Shown here piece by piece: positions 42,447 through 50,527 of a stretch of DNA of 57,342 nt. A model generated the notes under the pieces. The model saw only the letters and a list, made by a program, of their open reading frames with translations. It searched no databases and had not been told where the DNA came from. Position 1 is the first letter of the stretch. The number at the start of each line of letters is the position of its first letter. The position numbers were made by a program, and so were the translations under genes. This DNA is from CAYINU01 sp964364855 (GTDB lineage Bacteria > Margulisbacteria > Marinamargulisbacteria > CAYINU01): NCBI GenBank assembly GCA_964364855.1, contig CAYINU010000003.1, positions 1 to 57,342 of the forward strand. The letters are read 5' to 3'.

Positions 42447-43379
42447 TTAGGCGGCAGCCACTTGTGCATAAGTGGCCTGCACATGCTTGGCGGATTCTTG
42501 GAGAGCGTTGCGTTCGGCATCAGACAAGTCGAGCTCGATGATTTGCTGGACACCCTTGGCACCGATCACTGCAGGCACACCGCAATAGACGTCTTGAATA
42601 CCATATTGGCCGGTCAGATAGGCACATACGGGCAATACACGGTTGGAGCCCAGCAATACGGCTTCGACCATCTGTACCGCAGATGCCGACGGCGCATAGT
42701 AAGCACTGCCTGTTTTGAGATATTTCACGATTTCGGCACCGCCATCGCGAGTACGTTGGTTGATGGCTTCGATACGGTCAGCGGGAATGAGTTGGGTGAT
42801 CGGGATGCCGTTAACCGTCGAATATTGTGGAACGGGGAGCATCGAATCACCGTGTCCGCCCAGGACCATCGCACGGACATCTTTAATGGAGCATCCCAAT
42901 TCCTCGGCAATAAAACACGCATAGCGAGACGAATCAAGTACGCCGGCCATGCCAAATACACGGTTCGGTTCAAAACCGGAGGTGCTCCACGCTACTTGGG
43001 TCATGACGTCCAAGGGGTTGGTAACCAAAATCAAAATGGCCTTAGGAGAAAATTTCACAATTTCCGTCACAATGCCTTTAACGATCTGGGAGTTGGTGTT
43101 GAGCAAATCATCGCGAGACATGCCGGGCTTTCTCGCAATGCCTGCCGTGATCAGTACCACATCGGAGTTGGCCGTTTCTTTGTAACTGTTGGTCCCGATA
43201 ATGTGAGTGTCAAATCCCTCCACCACAGCCGATTGCAACATATCGAGGGCTTTGCCTTGGGGAAGACCTTCCGCGATATCCACCAACACCACATCTGCCA
43301 ATTCTTTTTCGACGATGCGTTGTGCGGCAGTTGCGCCCACATGACCTGCGCCTACAACTGTTACTTTCTTTCGTGCCAT
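42447..43379 (-). CDS. mdh: Malate dehydrogenase (LDH-like type)
   Basis: 310 residues. The NAD-binding start is KVTVVGAGHVGATAAQRIVEK. Catalytic motifs follow: the arginine loop ITAGIARKPGMSRDDLL, LVTNPLDVMTQVAW, and MVLGGHGDSMLPVPQYSTVNG with the catalytic His. The arginine in the mobile loop (ARKPGMSR) specifies malate over lactate. It interconverts malate and oxaloacetate and sits directly before the sdh genes, so two consecutive TCA-cycle steps share a transcript. The gap to the E1-rhodanese gene upstream is 13 bases. Confidence 0.95.
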   Translation of the reverse strand: MARKKVTVVGAGHVGATAAQRIVEKELADVVLVDIAEGLPQGKALDMLQSAVVEGFDTHIIGTNSYKETANSDVVLITAGIARKPGMSRDDLLNTNSQIVKGIVTEIVKFSPKAILILVTNPLDVMTQVAWSTSGFEPNRVFGMAGVLDSSRYACFIAEELGCSIKDVRAMVLGGHGDSMLPVPQYSTVNGIPITQLIPADRIEAINQRTRDGGAEIVKYLKTGSAYYAPSASAVQMVEAVLLGSNRVLPVCAYLTGQYGIQDVYCGVPAVIGAKGVQQIIELDLSDAERNALQESAKHVQATYAQVAAA

Positions 43380-43392
43380 GATTTTTACTCCT

Positions 43393-44532
43393 TTATGACG
43401 TCTTGTTTTCGGGAATTTGTGCGTTCCAGGCCAAAATACCGCCTGTCAGGTTGTACACCTCGGCAAAACCAGCTGCTTTGAGCAGCTGGGCTGCACGGAA
43501 ACTGCGTCCACCAGACCGACATTGCATGACATAGCGCCGCTGCGGATCGAGACTGGAGATCTTGCCGGCAAGCTCTCCCAAGGGAATGAGGATTGAACCG
43601 GCAATACGGCACTCATCATACTCTTCCGGCTGCCGAACATCAATGAGAACCATCTCGGGACGATGGGCCAACCAGTCCTTCAAATCGGACACCGAAATGT
43701 GGGGGATTTCCGCGTCAGCCTCGGGCCCGCGGGAGGGAGTCATACAAAACACGGCGTCCTCCTGTAATGAAGTGATGGTGGGATGATCCGAACACAACGC
43801 GCAGTAGGGGTCGCGTTGGAGTTTCATCTCGCGAAATTTCATTTTCAATGCGTCATAGAGCACCAGCCGACTACTGGCAACCTCGCCGATACCGGCCAGG
43901 ATCTTGATCACTTCGGTGGCTTGCATGACGCCGATAACACCGGGTAAGACGCCCAATACTCCACCCTCGGCACACGACGGCACCAGTCCAGCAGGCGGGG
44001 CTTCGGGATACAGACAGCGGTAGCATGGCCCCCCTTGGTAATGAAACACAGACAGCTGCCCTTCAAATCGAAAAATCGATCCATAGACATTGGGTTTACC
44101 CAACAACACACAAGCATCGTTGACCAAATAGCGGGTGGCAAAATTATCCGTCCCGTCGGCCACGACATCGAAGGGTTCCAAAATGTCGAGGGCGTTTTCG
44201 GCAGTCAGCCGGGTTTCAAAGAGGGAAATGCGGATGTGGGGATTCAAATCGGTGAGACGGGCTTTCGCGCTTTCCAACTTGGAAATACCCAAGGTAGACG
44301 TGCCATGCAGAATCTGGCGTTGCAGATTGGAGGCATCCACCACGTCAAAATCAACGATGCCGATATGCCCTACTCCGGCTGCCGCCAAATACAAGGCCAT
44401 CGGCGATCCCAGCCCCCCTGCCCCGACCAACAACACAGATCCGGCTTTTAGTTTTTTCTGACCGCCAGGCCCCACCTCGGGCAAGATCAAATGGCGGGCG
44501 TAACGTTCGATTTCTGCATCGGTCAGTCTCAT
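43393..44532 (-). CDS. E1-like adenylyltransferase/sulfurtransferase with rhodanese domain (MoeB/MoeZ type)
   Basis: 379 residues. The ThiF/MoeB domain (1-260) has the nucleotide loop VGAGGLGSPMALYLA with Gly37-Gly42, the Arg-finger-like NLQRQILHG, and the zinc cysteines CYRC and CALC. The C-terminal rhodanese domain (about 285-375) has the active-site loop QCRSGGRSFRA. Such fusions adenylate the C-terminal glycine of a ubiquitin-like sulfur carrier and convert it to a thiocarboxylate, as MoeZ does for CysO in Mycobacterium. It overlaps the carrier gene by ATGA, so that protein is the likely substrate. Use for molybdopterin or thiamine is also possible. Confidence 0.92.
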   Translation of the reverse strand: MRLTDAEIERYARHLILPEVGPGGQKKLKAGSVLLVGAGGLGSPMALYLAAAGVGHIGIVDFDVVDASNLQRQILHGTSTLGISKLESAKARLTDLNPHIRISLFETRLTAENALDILEPFDVVADGTDNFATRYLVNDACVLLGKPNVYGSIFRFEGQLSVFHYQGGPCYRCLYPEAPPAGLVPSCAEGGVLGVLPGVIGVMQATEVIKILAGIGEVASSRLVLYDALKMKFREMKLQRDPYCALCSDHPTITSLQEDAVFCMTPSRGPEADAEIPHISVSDLKDWLAHRPEMVLIDVRQPEEYDECRIAGSILIPLGELAGKISSLDPQRRYVMQCRSGGRSFRAAQLLKAAGFAEVYNLTGGILAWNAQIPENKTS

Positions 44533-44816
44533 CGCCCGCCACCTGCAATGGCCGGAATGATGGAGACGATGTCACCGGATTTGAGTGCCGTATCCATCCC
44601 CGAGACACAGCGAATGTCCTCGTCATTGCGGTAATAATTCACATATTTTCGAAACTGGCCGTCATCGGCCACCAAGTGTTTTCTGAGTCCGGGATATGTG
44701 TTCAAGACATCGTCGAGCAACGCACCGACAGTGGCGGGAACCGTGTCCACCGTTACAGTATCTTGCTGGTTAACGTAAGCGCGCAACGGCGTCGGAATAT
44801 GAATCTGTACGGGCAT
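44529..44816 (-). CDS. Ubiquitin-like sulfur carrier (CysO/MoaD/ThiS family)
   Basis: 95 residues with a beta-grasp fold: VQIHIPTPLRAYVNQQDTVTV, VGALLDDVLNTYPGLR, and the C-terminus DIVSIIPAIAGGGR. CysO-type carriers normally end at the GG, which becomes the thiocarboxylate. Here two extra residues (Gly-Arg) follow, so trimming by a protease seems needed, as for QbsE. The JAMM protease encoded next door could do both trimming and release. AAAGGATAAAAA precedes the ATG. Part of the cysM-JAMM-CysO-E1 cluster, hence the cysteine-synthesis assignment over molybdopterin. Confidence 0.88.
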   Translation of the reverse strand: MPVQIHIPTPLRAYVNQQDTVTVDTVPATVGALLDDVLNTYPGLRKHLVADDGQFRKYVNYYRNDEDIRCVSGMDTALKSGDIVSIIPAIAGGGR

Positions 44817-44817
44817 T

Positions 44818-45125
44818 TTTTATCCTTTTGATTTTTACGCTCGGGAAAACCCTCGCGGTCGGCACCGTGTGCCTCCTTTTGATTTCTACGCTCGGGAAAA
44901 CCCTCGCGGTCGGCACCGTGNNNNNNNNNNNNNNNNNNNNNNNNNNNNNNNNNNNNNNNNNNNNNNNNNNNNNNNNNNNNNNNNNNNNNNNNNNNNNNNN
45001 NNNNNNNNNNNNNNNNNNNNCGTGTGCCTCCTTTTGATTTCTACGCTCGGGAAAACCCTCGCGGTCGGCACCGTGTGCCTCCTTTTGATTTCTACGCTCG
45101 GGAAAACCCTCGCGGTCGGCACCGT
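44818..45125 (-). repeat. 51-bp tandem repeat, each full unit carrying a Shine-Dalgarno and GTG codon
   Basis: Units of exactly 51 bases (17 codons) fill the space between the JAMM and carrier genes: a diverged copy at 44818-44868, a perfect one at 44869-44919 (repeated after the gap at 45024-45074), and one at 45075-45125. On the minus strand each full unit has AAAAGGAGG, six bases, then GTG. The frame is open through all units, encoding VPTARVFPSVEIKRRHT repeats from the GTG at 45120-45122. It ends at a TAA (44770-44772) inside the carrier gene. Real copy number is unknown because a contig break falls here. Confidence 0.8.
44921..45020. other. Assembly gap of 100 N inside the tandem repeat
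   Basis: The 55 bases before (44866-44920) and after (45021-45075) the N's are identical, as at the carB gap, so this is an overlap of contig ends. Because it falls in a repeat with a period of 51 bases, close to the overlap length, extra copies could have been collapsed. Confidence 0.85.
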
Positions 45126-45134
45126 GCGGCTCCT

Positions 45135-45557
45135 TTATCCTTTATGTAACTGTTCGCTGACAAATTGCATGGTGTCTTCGTCTAGCACAAACGCGGCCAT
45201 TTCTCCCGCTTTTCCGGCAGACACCGTCAAAATGATATAAGAAAAAAAGGGCCATGCATAGGCAAGATCGGTGGCACTGGGCCGGGCCGGATGGTCGGGA
45301 TGCGTATGGTAAAAACCGAGCAAGATCAGATCTTGGGCCCGGGCTTTGGACTCGAGTTCGGCGTAGTCTGCGGCCGTGATTTCGAAGCGTCGGTGGCGGA
45401 TCTCGGCGGCATGGTTTTCCAACGGCACGATTTGTGTGATGTGTTTTTCGCCGGTGGCCTTTACCAATCCCAGCATGGCCCCGCAACATTCTTCGGGATA
45501 GGCCGCCTCGCCATGGGCACAAACGGCATCAAAATAGGTTGGGGATATAAAAATCAT
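45135..45557 (-). CDS. JAMM/MPN+ metalloprotease (Mec type)
   Basis: 140 residues. The JAMM zinc motif is complete: a Glu in YPEECCGAMLG (22 or 23), His84-x-His86 and Asp97 spaced as HxH-x10-D (HTHPDHPARPSATD). In Mycobacterium, Mec cleaves cysteine from the CysO-cysteine adduct; in other systems (QbsD) a JAMM protease trims a C-terminal extension from the carrier. Both jobs fit here because the adjacent carrier ends GGGR and a CysM-like synthase lies upstream. It begins 97 bases after cysM and is followed by the tandem repeat. Confidence 0.92.
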   Translation of the reverse strand: MIFISPTYFDAVCAHGEAAYPEECCGAMLGLVKATGEKHITQIVPLENHAAEIRHRRFEITAADYAELESKARAQDLILLGFYHTHPDHPARPSATDLAYAWPFFSYIILTVSAGKAGEMAAFVLDEDTMQFVSEQLHKG

Positions 45558-45654
45558 GGCTCAAGCCACAATTTTGCCACACAAGCGGATGCTTAGCAAA
45601 AAGTATATTATGGTAACCATTTCAACAGCGGATTTGGTTTTGTGAGAGATAGCC

Positions 45655-46590
45655 TCAAAACGGACTGGGAATGTGAAACTCGGAATCGTCCCAGAAGGGT
45701 TCTTGGAGATACTTCATCGCGTTGTCGGGAAAAATCGTCACAACAATGCCACTGTCTAGCTGATCGGCCATCTGAAAGGCCGCAGCCAGGTTGGCCCCCG
45801 CACTGGGGCTGATCTGCAATCCCAAATAGCGACTGGCCGCAATGGCCATTTCGTAGGCGCGTACGGTGGAGACTTCGATGAGGTCCTGAGCCAGGGCGGG
45901 GTCATAAATCCCCGGCACCATCACAGACGGCAAGTGTTTCCAGCCTTCCAAGCCATGCATGGGGGCATCGGGCATGGCGGCCACACAGCACACCCCATGC
46001 GGCGCCAAAAACCGCGAGGCACCCACAAACGTTCCCGTCGTGCCCAACCCGGCAACAAAGTGCGTCACTTGACTCTGGGTTTGGACCCAAATTTCAGGAC
46101 CTGTGCCCGTGTAGTGGGCCTGCCAGTTGTGAGGGTTGTTGTACTGATCGGCGTAGTAATACCGGTCCGGATCGGACGCGACACGCTGCTGCACAAAGCG
46201 CTGAGCACCATCCGTTCCCTCCAAGGGATTGGTGAGATGCAGCGTCACCCCATAGTTACGCAAGATGCAGATGCGCTCCGCCGAAGCGTTTTGCGGCAGG
46301 GCCAATTCCACCGGCACACCAAAATACGCTCCCAACATCGCAAAGGCAATGCCGGTATTGCCGCTGGTCGCGTCGATCAGGACTTTGCCGGCCAGGGCCC
46401 CGGCCTTGAGGGCATGCATAAAAATGGCCGTGGCGGCACGGTCTTTCACAGACCCACTGGGATTGAACCACTCGCATTTGGCCACCACCCGCACACGGTC
46501 CGACCGGCGATACGGAATCTCCACTAAGGGGGTATTGCCCACCAGATCCGGCAATGTCGCAGTTTCAATGTCAGGCAATGGCGGTGTCAT
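45655..46590 (-). CDS. cysM: Cysteine synthase, probably CysM type using a sulfur-carrier thiocarboxylate
   Basis: 311 residues of the fold-type II PLP family. LVGNTPLVEIPYR, the PLP-lysine motif NPSGSVKDRAA with Lys49, the substrate loop DATSGNTGIAFAM, and the phosphate-binding GLGTTGTFVGASRFL are all present. The neighbours (JAMM protease, ubiquitin-like carrier, E1-rhodanese) are those of the mycobacterial CysM-CysO-Mec route, in which O-phosphoserine is the acceptor. The family cannot be told from O-acetylserine enzymes with certainty by sequence alone. First gene of the long cys-TCA run. Confidence 0.92.
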   Translation of the reverse strand: MTPPLPDIETATLPDLVGNTPLVEIPYRRSDRVRVVAKCEWFNPSGSVKDRAATAIFMHALKAGALAGKVLIDATSGNTGIAFAMLGAYFGVPVELALPQNASAERICILRNYGVTLHLTNPLEGTDGAQRFVQQRVASDPDRYYYADQYNNPHNWQAHYTGTGPEIWVQTQSQVTHFVAGLGTTGTFVGASRFLAPHGVCCVAAMPDAPMHGLEGWKHLPSVMVPGIYDPALAQDLIEVSTVRAYEMAIAASRYLGLQISPSAGANLAAAFQMADQLDSGIVVTIFPDNAMKYLQEPFWDDSEFHIPSPF

Positions 46591-46634
46591 CTGGTGGGCT
46601 ACGATATCAAGGGTGCGGGGGAGTCACAAGGGCT

Positions 46635-47549
46635 TTAACCGTCCATTGCAATGTTGAAATTGTCGCTATCCAACTTGATAGGAATATCGGAGTCAGGGGG
46701 CTCTCCTACCAAAGTAAGAAAAGAATCTGTATTATTAAAATTCTCTGGGAAGAGCGCTAGACAAAGTTTTCCGTTAAACTTGGAAGGATATAAAATCCCT
46801 TCAATACCAGCCTGATAGGCCAAATGGCCAAATATCTGTGAATTGGCAGGAATGTCATATATCATAGGGCGTTCGCGCCAATTCGAATCTAATAGCGTAT
46901 CGGCTAACGCTTTTGAAGTACTAACAATTGCAGGCTCTACGCCCTCCACTACTTTACTTTGTTTCCTTAAAGAAGCCGACAACCCAAACTGCTTAATAAT
47001 ATCTACCATCGGTTGTAATTTCTTGTGGTCTCTCAGGTCGATAAATCGGCAAACCAACCCATTAAAAGCAAATTGAACCAGAGACTCGGGGTTGGTTAAG
47101 GCCAGACTTTCAGGATCCAGCCTTCCCTCGCCTTGGCCGAACGCTTCAAAACGTGCTGTATCCATGTCTTCTGCGAGATACAACGCCGGGAATGTACTTA
47201 ACTGCGAGTTAATAGATCCAAGATTGAATCGCCCCCCACAATTGCGAACACTTCCTATCGCGGAAAAGGGAGTTAATCCATATTTGTATCGCACAATGCG
47301 ATGCCAATTTTCTATCTCAAAAGGGCCACAAGCCATTTCATTAAAGGAAAGCAAAAGTTCATCTAAAACCTGCTCTCGCTGTTGCGCTAACTCACTGTAA
47401 TAGCGCCAATGATATTGGATATGACGTTCTGCAATCTCCCGATTGCGGGGAATATCCTGGATCCTTCCACTCTCCAAAACCTGGGGGAATTTTCCTTTGA
47501 TTACTTTTCCATTGGTTTGTTTTTTACTTGCCTTTTTTCGTTTTGACAT
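46635..47549 (-). CDS. RES-domain toxin (NAD-degrading type)
   Basis: 304 residues from MSKRKKASKKQ at 47547-47549. The RES domain lies in the C-terminal two thirds: GGRFNLGSINSQLSTFPALYLAED (Arg of the RES core), then RFEAFGQGEG (Glu region), and IPANSQIFGHLAYQAGIEGILYPSKFNGKLCLALFPEN (Ser region). Characterised RES toxins hydrolyse NAD+ and arrest growth. The N-terminal 100 residues are extra compared with the minimal domain. It overlaps the Xre/DUF2384 antitoxin gene by 26 bases, antitoxin first, the usual order for this pair. Confidence 0.85.
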   Translation of the reverse strand: MSKRKKASKKQTNGKVIKGKFPQVLESGRIQDIPRNREIAERHIQYHWRYYSELAQQREQVLDELLLSFNEMACGPFEIENWHRIVRYKYGLTPFSAIGSVRNCGGRFNLGSINSQLSTFPALYLAEDMDTARFEAFGQGEGRLDPESLALTNPESLVQFAFNGLVCRFIDLRDHKKLQPMVDIIKQFGLSASLRKQSKVVEGVEPAIVSTSKALADTLLDSNWRERPMIYDIPANSQIFGHLAYQAGIEGILYPSKFNGKLCLALFPENFNNTDSFLTLVGEPPDSDIPIKLDSDNFNIAMDG

Positions 47550-47925
47550 CAGGTTTGTTTTCTTCCAATGCGCTGTGAATAAAAGCCAATAGCTTTTTAA
47601 AGCGTCCAAACCGAATCATATCCCGAGGGGCGATGCCACCTAATAGTGGATTCGAGGTCCTAAACCACAAAATGGCTTTATCGACGTCTTGAAAGTGAGC
47701 AGCCACTAAATTGATCGCTATTGCCCATTCTCGAACACGCTCTTCCAATTCTTGTGTAGGGCGATTGAGACGAACACTTTCAAGCGGAATTTTAGTGGCA
47801 TCGGATATATCTTTTCGTTGGAATTCTAATATTTTTCCAATTGCTTCTACTTTTGGCCTATGGTCTGCAAACAAATTACAAGAATCGTCAGGAACCGATT
47901 TAAATAAAGTAGCTGATTTTCCCAC
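47524..47925 (-). CDS. Xre/DUF2384-type antitoxin
   Basis: 133 residues. The C-terminal half carries the DUF2384 (MbcA/ParS/Xre toxin-binding) region AILWFRTSNPLLGGIAPRDMIRFG then RFKKLLAFIHS. The N-terminal half has a weak helix-turn-helix (ISDATKIPLESVRLN). It neutralises the RES toxin and represses the operon in known systems. Upstream lies a tandem TTTCCCATTA pair (47939-47960) as candidate operator. A Lys-rich tail ends the protein and overlaps the toxin start. Confidence 0.85.
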   Translation of the reverse strand: MGKSATLFKSVPDDSCNLFADHRPKVEAIGKILEFQRKDISDATKIPLESVRLNRPTQELEERVREWAIAINLVAAHFQDVDKAILWFRTSNPLLGGIAPRDMIRFGRFKKLLAFIHSALEENKPDVKTKKGK

Positions 47926-47938
47926 AAATTCCCCTTTA

Positions 47939-47960
47939 ATTTCCCATTATTTTCCCATTA
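47939..47960. promoter_or_regulatory. Direct repeat upstream of the RES/Xre operon
   Basis: ATTTCCCATTA (47939-47949) and TTTTCCCATTA (47950-47960) form two adjacent 11-base repeats just before the antitoxin start. The same core (ATGGGAAAAT in the other orientation) recurs at 48080-48089 inside the inverted repeat in front of fic. It is a likely operator for the antitoxin. Confidence 0.45.
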
Positions 47961-48065
47961 ATATACCATATGATACTGTGCCCCCCTCCAGTAGGCAACC
48001 CTCCCCGCCAAATCGCAGATACCCCAGCTAGGGTTGCGTTGCGGTTTGAGGCATAAAAACTGGAT

Positions 48066-48100
48066 TTATAACTCAAAAAATGGGAAAATATGAGTTATAA
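48066..48100. promoter_or_regulatory. Inverted repeat before fic
   Basis: TTATAACTCA (48066-48075) and TGAGTTATAA (48091-48100) are perfect 10-bp inverted arms around a 15-base A-rich spacer that contains ATGGGAAAAT. It ends 18 bases before the fic start. Operator or leader hairpin; the shared core with the RES/Xre upstream region suggests common control. The remaining part of 47961-48065 shows nothing further. Confidence 0.5.
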
Positions 48101-48118
48101 GTGGAAAGGATATGCCTC

Positions 48119-49222
48119 ATGAGATGGAATTGGCAGCAACCGGATTGGCCTCGATTTACCTTTGAAACCCAGCGCTTAACAGCCTCAGAAGATAATTTTC
48201 TGCTGGCATCCGGCGTACTGCTGGGTGCCTATCTGCATCTGCCTGACGCCGAAAAAGAAACGTTTACGGTGGATCTGCTCAGCACAGAAGCGCTCAAAAC
48301 CTCAGAAATCGAAGGCGAGATGCTCCGACGTGACAGTGTCCAGTCCTCGATCCGCAAACGGTTCGGGCTGGCCAGCGGTCCCAACTCCCCCAGCCCGTCC
48401 GAATCCGGTATTGCAGAGATGATGGTGGACCTTTATCGCCATTTCTCCGCGCCACTAACCCATCAGACCCTCTACGCCTGGCATGCGATGATGATGAACG
48501 GTCGCCGAGAGTTGACCCAGATTGGCGCCTATCGCCAACATGCGGAACCTATGCAAGTAGTATCGGGTCGCATCGATGCCCCCAAAATTCATTTCGAGGC
48601 GCCCCCCTCTACCCAAGTACCTGCGGAGATGGACCGCTTTATCCGCTGGTTTAACGACACTGGGCCAAACGGCAAAACGCCCCTGCCCGCACTTACACGC
48701 GCAGGGATTGCTCATCTTTACTTTGAAAGTATCCATCCCTTTGAAGATGGCAACGGACGCCTAGGGCGCTCGGTATCTGAAAAGGCATTGGCCCAGGCCA
48801 TCGGAAAACCGGTGCTGGTGGGGCTATCCGAAACCATTCAGGCCCATCGCAAACGCTATTACCAGATGCTCGAAGACAGCAACAAATCCCAAGCCATCAC
48901 GGACTGGCTCCTTTATTTTGCCGACGTTGTGTTAACCGCGCAAAAAAACAGCCACGACCGCGTTGCCTTTGTTATCGCACAGGCTGCGTTTTATGACCGC
49001 TTCCGGGAGACGCTCAACCCGCGTCAACAAAAAGTGATGGCCCGGATATTCCGCGAGGGTCCTCGCGGGTTCAAAGGTGGGCTCAGTGCCGAAAAGTATC
49101 TGGCCCTCACCGGCACGTCTCGTGCAACGGCCACCCGCGACTTGACTGATCTGGTCGAAAAAGGCGCTCTCACCAAATCGGGCATCGGCAAAGGGACACG
49201 GTATTTTCCATCACTCCGCTAA
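48119..49222 (+). CDS. fic: Fic-family AMPylase (class II, auto-inhibited)
   Basis: 367 residues from the ATG at 48119 with AAAGG upstream; an in-frame GTG at 48101 is less likely. The Fic motif HPFEDGNGRLGR spans residues 206-217 with catalytic His206. An N-terminal inhibitory helix carries T61-SEI-E65-G66, matching the [ST]xxxE[GN] pattern of class II Fic proteins. The C-terminal end is a winged-helix-like region (YLALTGTSRATATRDLTDLVEKGAL). Fic enzymes transfer AMP from ATP to target hydroxyls. The gene has no partner antitoxin and overlaps the convergent tolC gene by 12 bases. Confidence 0.9.
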   Translation: MRWNWQQPDWPRFTFETQRLTASEDNFLLASGVLLGAYLHLPDAEKETFTVDLLSTEALKTSEIEGEMLRRDSVQSSIRKRFGLASGPNSPSPSESGIAEMMVDLYRHFSAPLTHQTLYAWHAMMMNGRRELTQIGAYRQHAEPMQVVSGRIDAPKIHFEAPPSTQVPAEMDRFIRWFNDTGPNGKTPLPALTRAGIAHLYFESIHPFEDGNGRLGRSVSEKALAQAIGKPVLVGLSETIQAHRKRYYQMLEDSNKSQAITDWLLYFADVVLTAQKNSHDRVAFVIAQAAFYDRFRETLNPRQQKVMARIFREGPRGFKGGLSAEKYLALTGTSRATATRDLTDLVEKGALTKSGIGKGTRYFPSLR

Positions 49223-50509
49223 CCGCGATCCATGACCGCCTTGGCGCACAGTGGTGAGTCGCGCAAGCAGATCGGATTTGGTCTTTTGGTACTGGATTTT
49301 CCAATCGACATTCCGTCTTTGAATCTCCTCTGATACTTGCATCGCCGTCAGTACGTCCGTCGCGTTTTTCACGCCTCGGTCATATTCCTGAACCGTGATT
49401 TGAAGAAACCGACTGGCTTGGGCCACTCTCATTTCGGAGCGGCTCAACAAGTCTTGAAGATGAATCAATTCTTCTTGAGACGCTTTCAGCTCTGCCGTAA
49501 TCAATTGGTCTTTGTACGCCATCTCGGCAATCGACGATTTGAATGTGAGCTGTGTTGCGTCTGCGTCGGATCGGTTCCGATTCCCGTCATACAAAAGAAA
49601 AGTGGCGCGGACTCCAACTGCCGTGTCCGTACGATCCATCCAATTGGAAAACGATCGATCCGCCTGTGTATACAGTGTATAGGTCCCATACGCATCAACC
49701 ATCGGACTTCCTTTGGCGGCCAGGTGATCGAACCTCGATTTCAAAACCGAAGCCTTCCATTTCAAAGTCTGATACGCAAACGTTTGCGAGGCATTCAAAG
49801 ATGCCGTTGCCAAATCGTCCGGCAGATAGGGAACACGGGTATCCGCTACTGTCAGTGACACGGATTCTGATACGCCCAGAGCACCTTTGAGTACGATCAT
49901 CAGCCGCTTCTTCTCATGCTGCAAGCTCTCGATTTCGTCTTCCAAGAGACTCTCATACATTTCAAATCCCATCACATCGCTTTGAGAAAGAAGTCCGCGC
50001 TGAAAGCGGCGCCTCGCAGAGGCATGCCCCTGGGCATTTTGCGCCAGAACGACTTGTAAATTTCCCACCATTTCATCGACATGGACAATGTCCCAATACA
50101 GCGATTGGAGAATAGTCAGTTGTTCGGCCACCGTCTGCTCGTATTGAATTCCCGCCAGTCTTGCTTGACCCTGACGAATCGCTTCTTCGGCCTCATCCTG
50201 ATCTCCCCGGTACAATGGAAGGATCGCATCAACCCCGGCCAATGGCTGAAACAATACGCCGTCGACGCCACCTGTGTGAAATCCTTCGCCTCCGGCAAAT
50301 GCAGATACTTGTGGCGAACGGGATCGCTGCAGCGATCCCGTTCTGGACTGGGCTGCCTCAACCAATAGCAACTCCCGTCTCACCTCTCCGTTCCGGTCAC
50401 GCACCATCTGCGCTAAAGCATCATATTGAACCAAAACCGTTCCGTTTTCTGCAAAAAGGCCCCTGCTGATCAGAAGAAGCGCCAGTATCAACAAAAATGA
50501 TCTGATCAT
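49211..50509 (-). CDS. TolC-family outer-membrane protein of the metal-efflux cluster
   Basis: 432 residues with signal peptide MIRSFLLILALLLISRGLFA. Long Gln/Glu/Ala-rich helices around residues 90-190 and 310-420 and intervening strands fit the TolC fold. It is the last gene of a cluster with an HME-type RND permease and a small periplasmic protein, so it likely forms the outer exit of that pump. Residues 56-65 (RTGSLQRSRS) are encoded by a perfect 28-bp palindrome. No adaptor gene is present nearby. Confidence 0.8.
   Translation of the reverse strand: MIRSFLLILALLLISRGLFAENGTVLVQYDALAQMVRDRNGEVRRELLLVEAAQSRTGSLQRSRSPQVSAFAGGEGFHTGGVDGVLFQPLAGVDAILPLYRGDQDEAEEAIRQGQARLAGIQYEQTVAEQLTILQSLYWDIVHVDEMVGNLQVVLAQNAQGHASARRRFQRGLLSQSDVMGFEMYESLLEDEIESLQHEKKRLMIVLKGALGVSESVSLTVADTRVPYLPDDLATASLNASQTFAYQTLKWKASVLKSRFDHLAAKGSPMVDAYGTYTLYTQADRSFSNWMDRTDTAVGVRATFLLYDGNRNRSDADATQLTFKSSIAEMAYKDQLITAELKASQEELIHLQDLLSRSEMRVAQASRFLQITVQEYDRGVKNATDVLTAMQVSEEIQRRNVDWKIQYQKTKSDLLARLTTVRQGGHGSRLAE
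50316..50343. repeat. Perfect 28-bp palindrome inside the tolC-like gene
   Basis: The arm GAACGGGATCGCTG (50316-50329) is followed directly by its exact reverse complement (50330-50343) with no spacer. It lies in coding sequence near the 5' end of the gene on the minus strand. It could form a strong hairpin in the mRNA or serve as a protein-binding site. Confidence 0.8.
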
Positions 50510-50527
50510 AAAGTTGACCTCAGCTCA

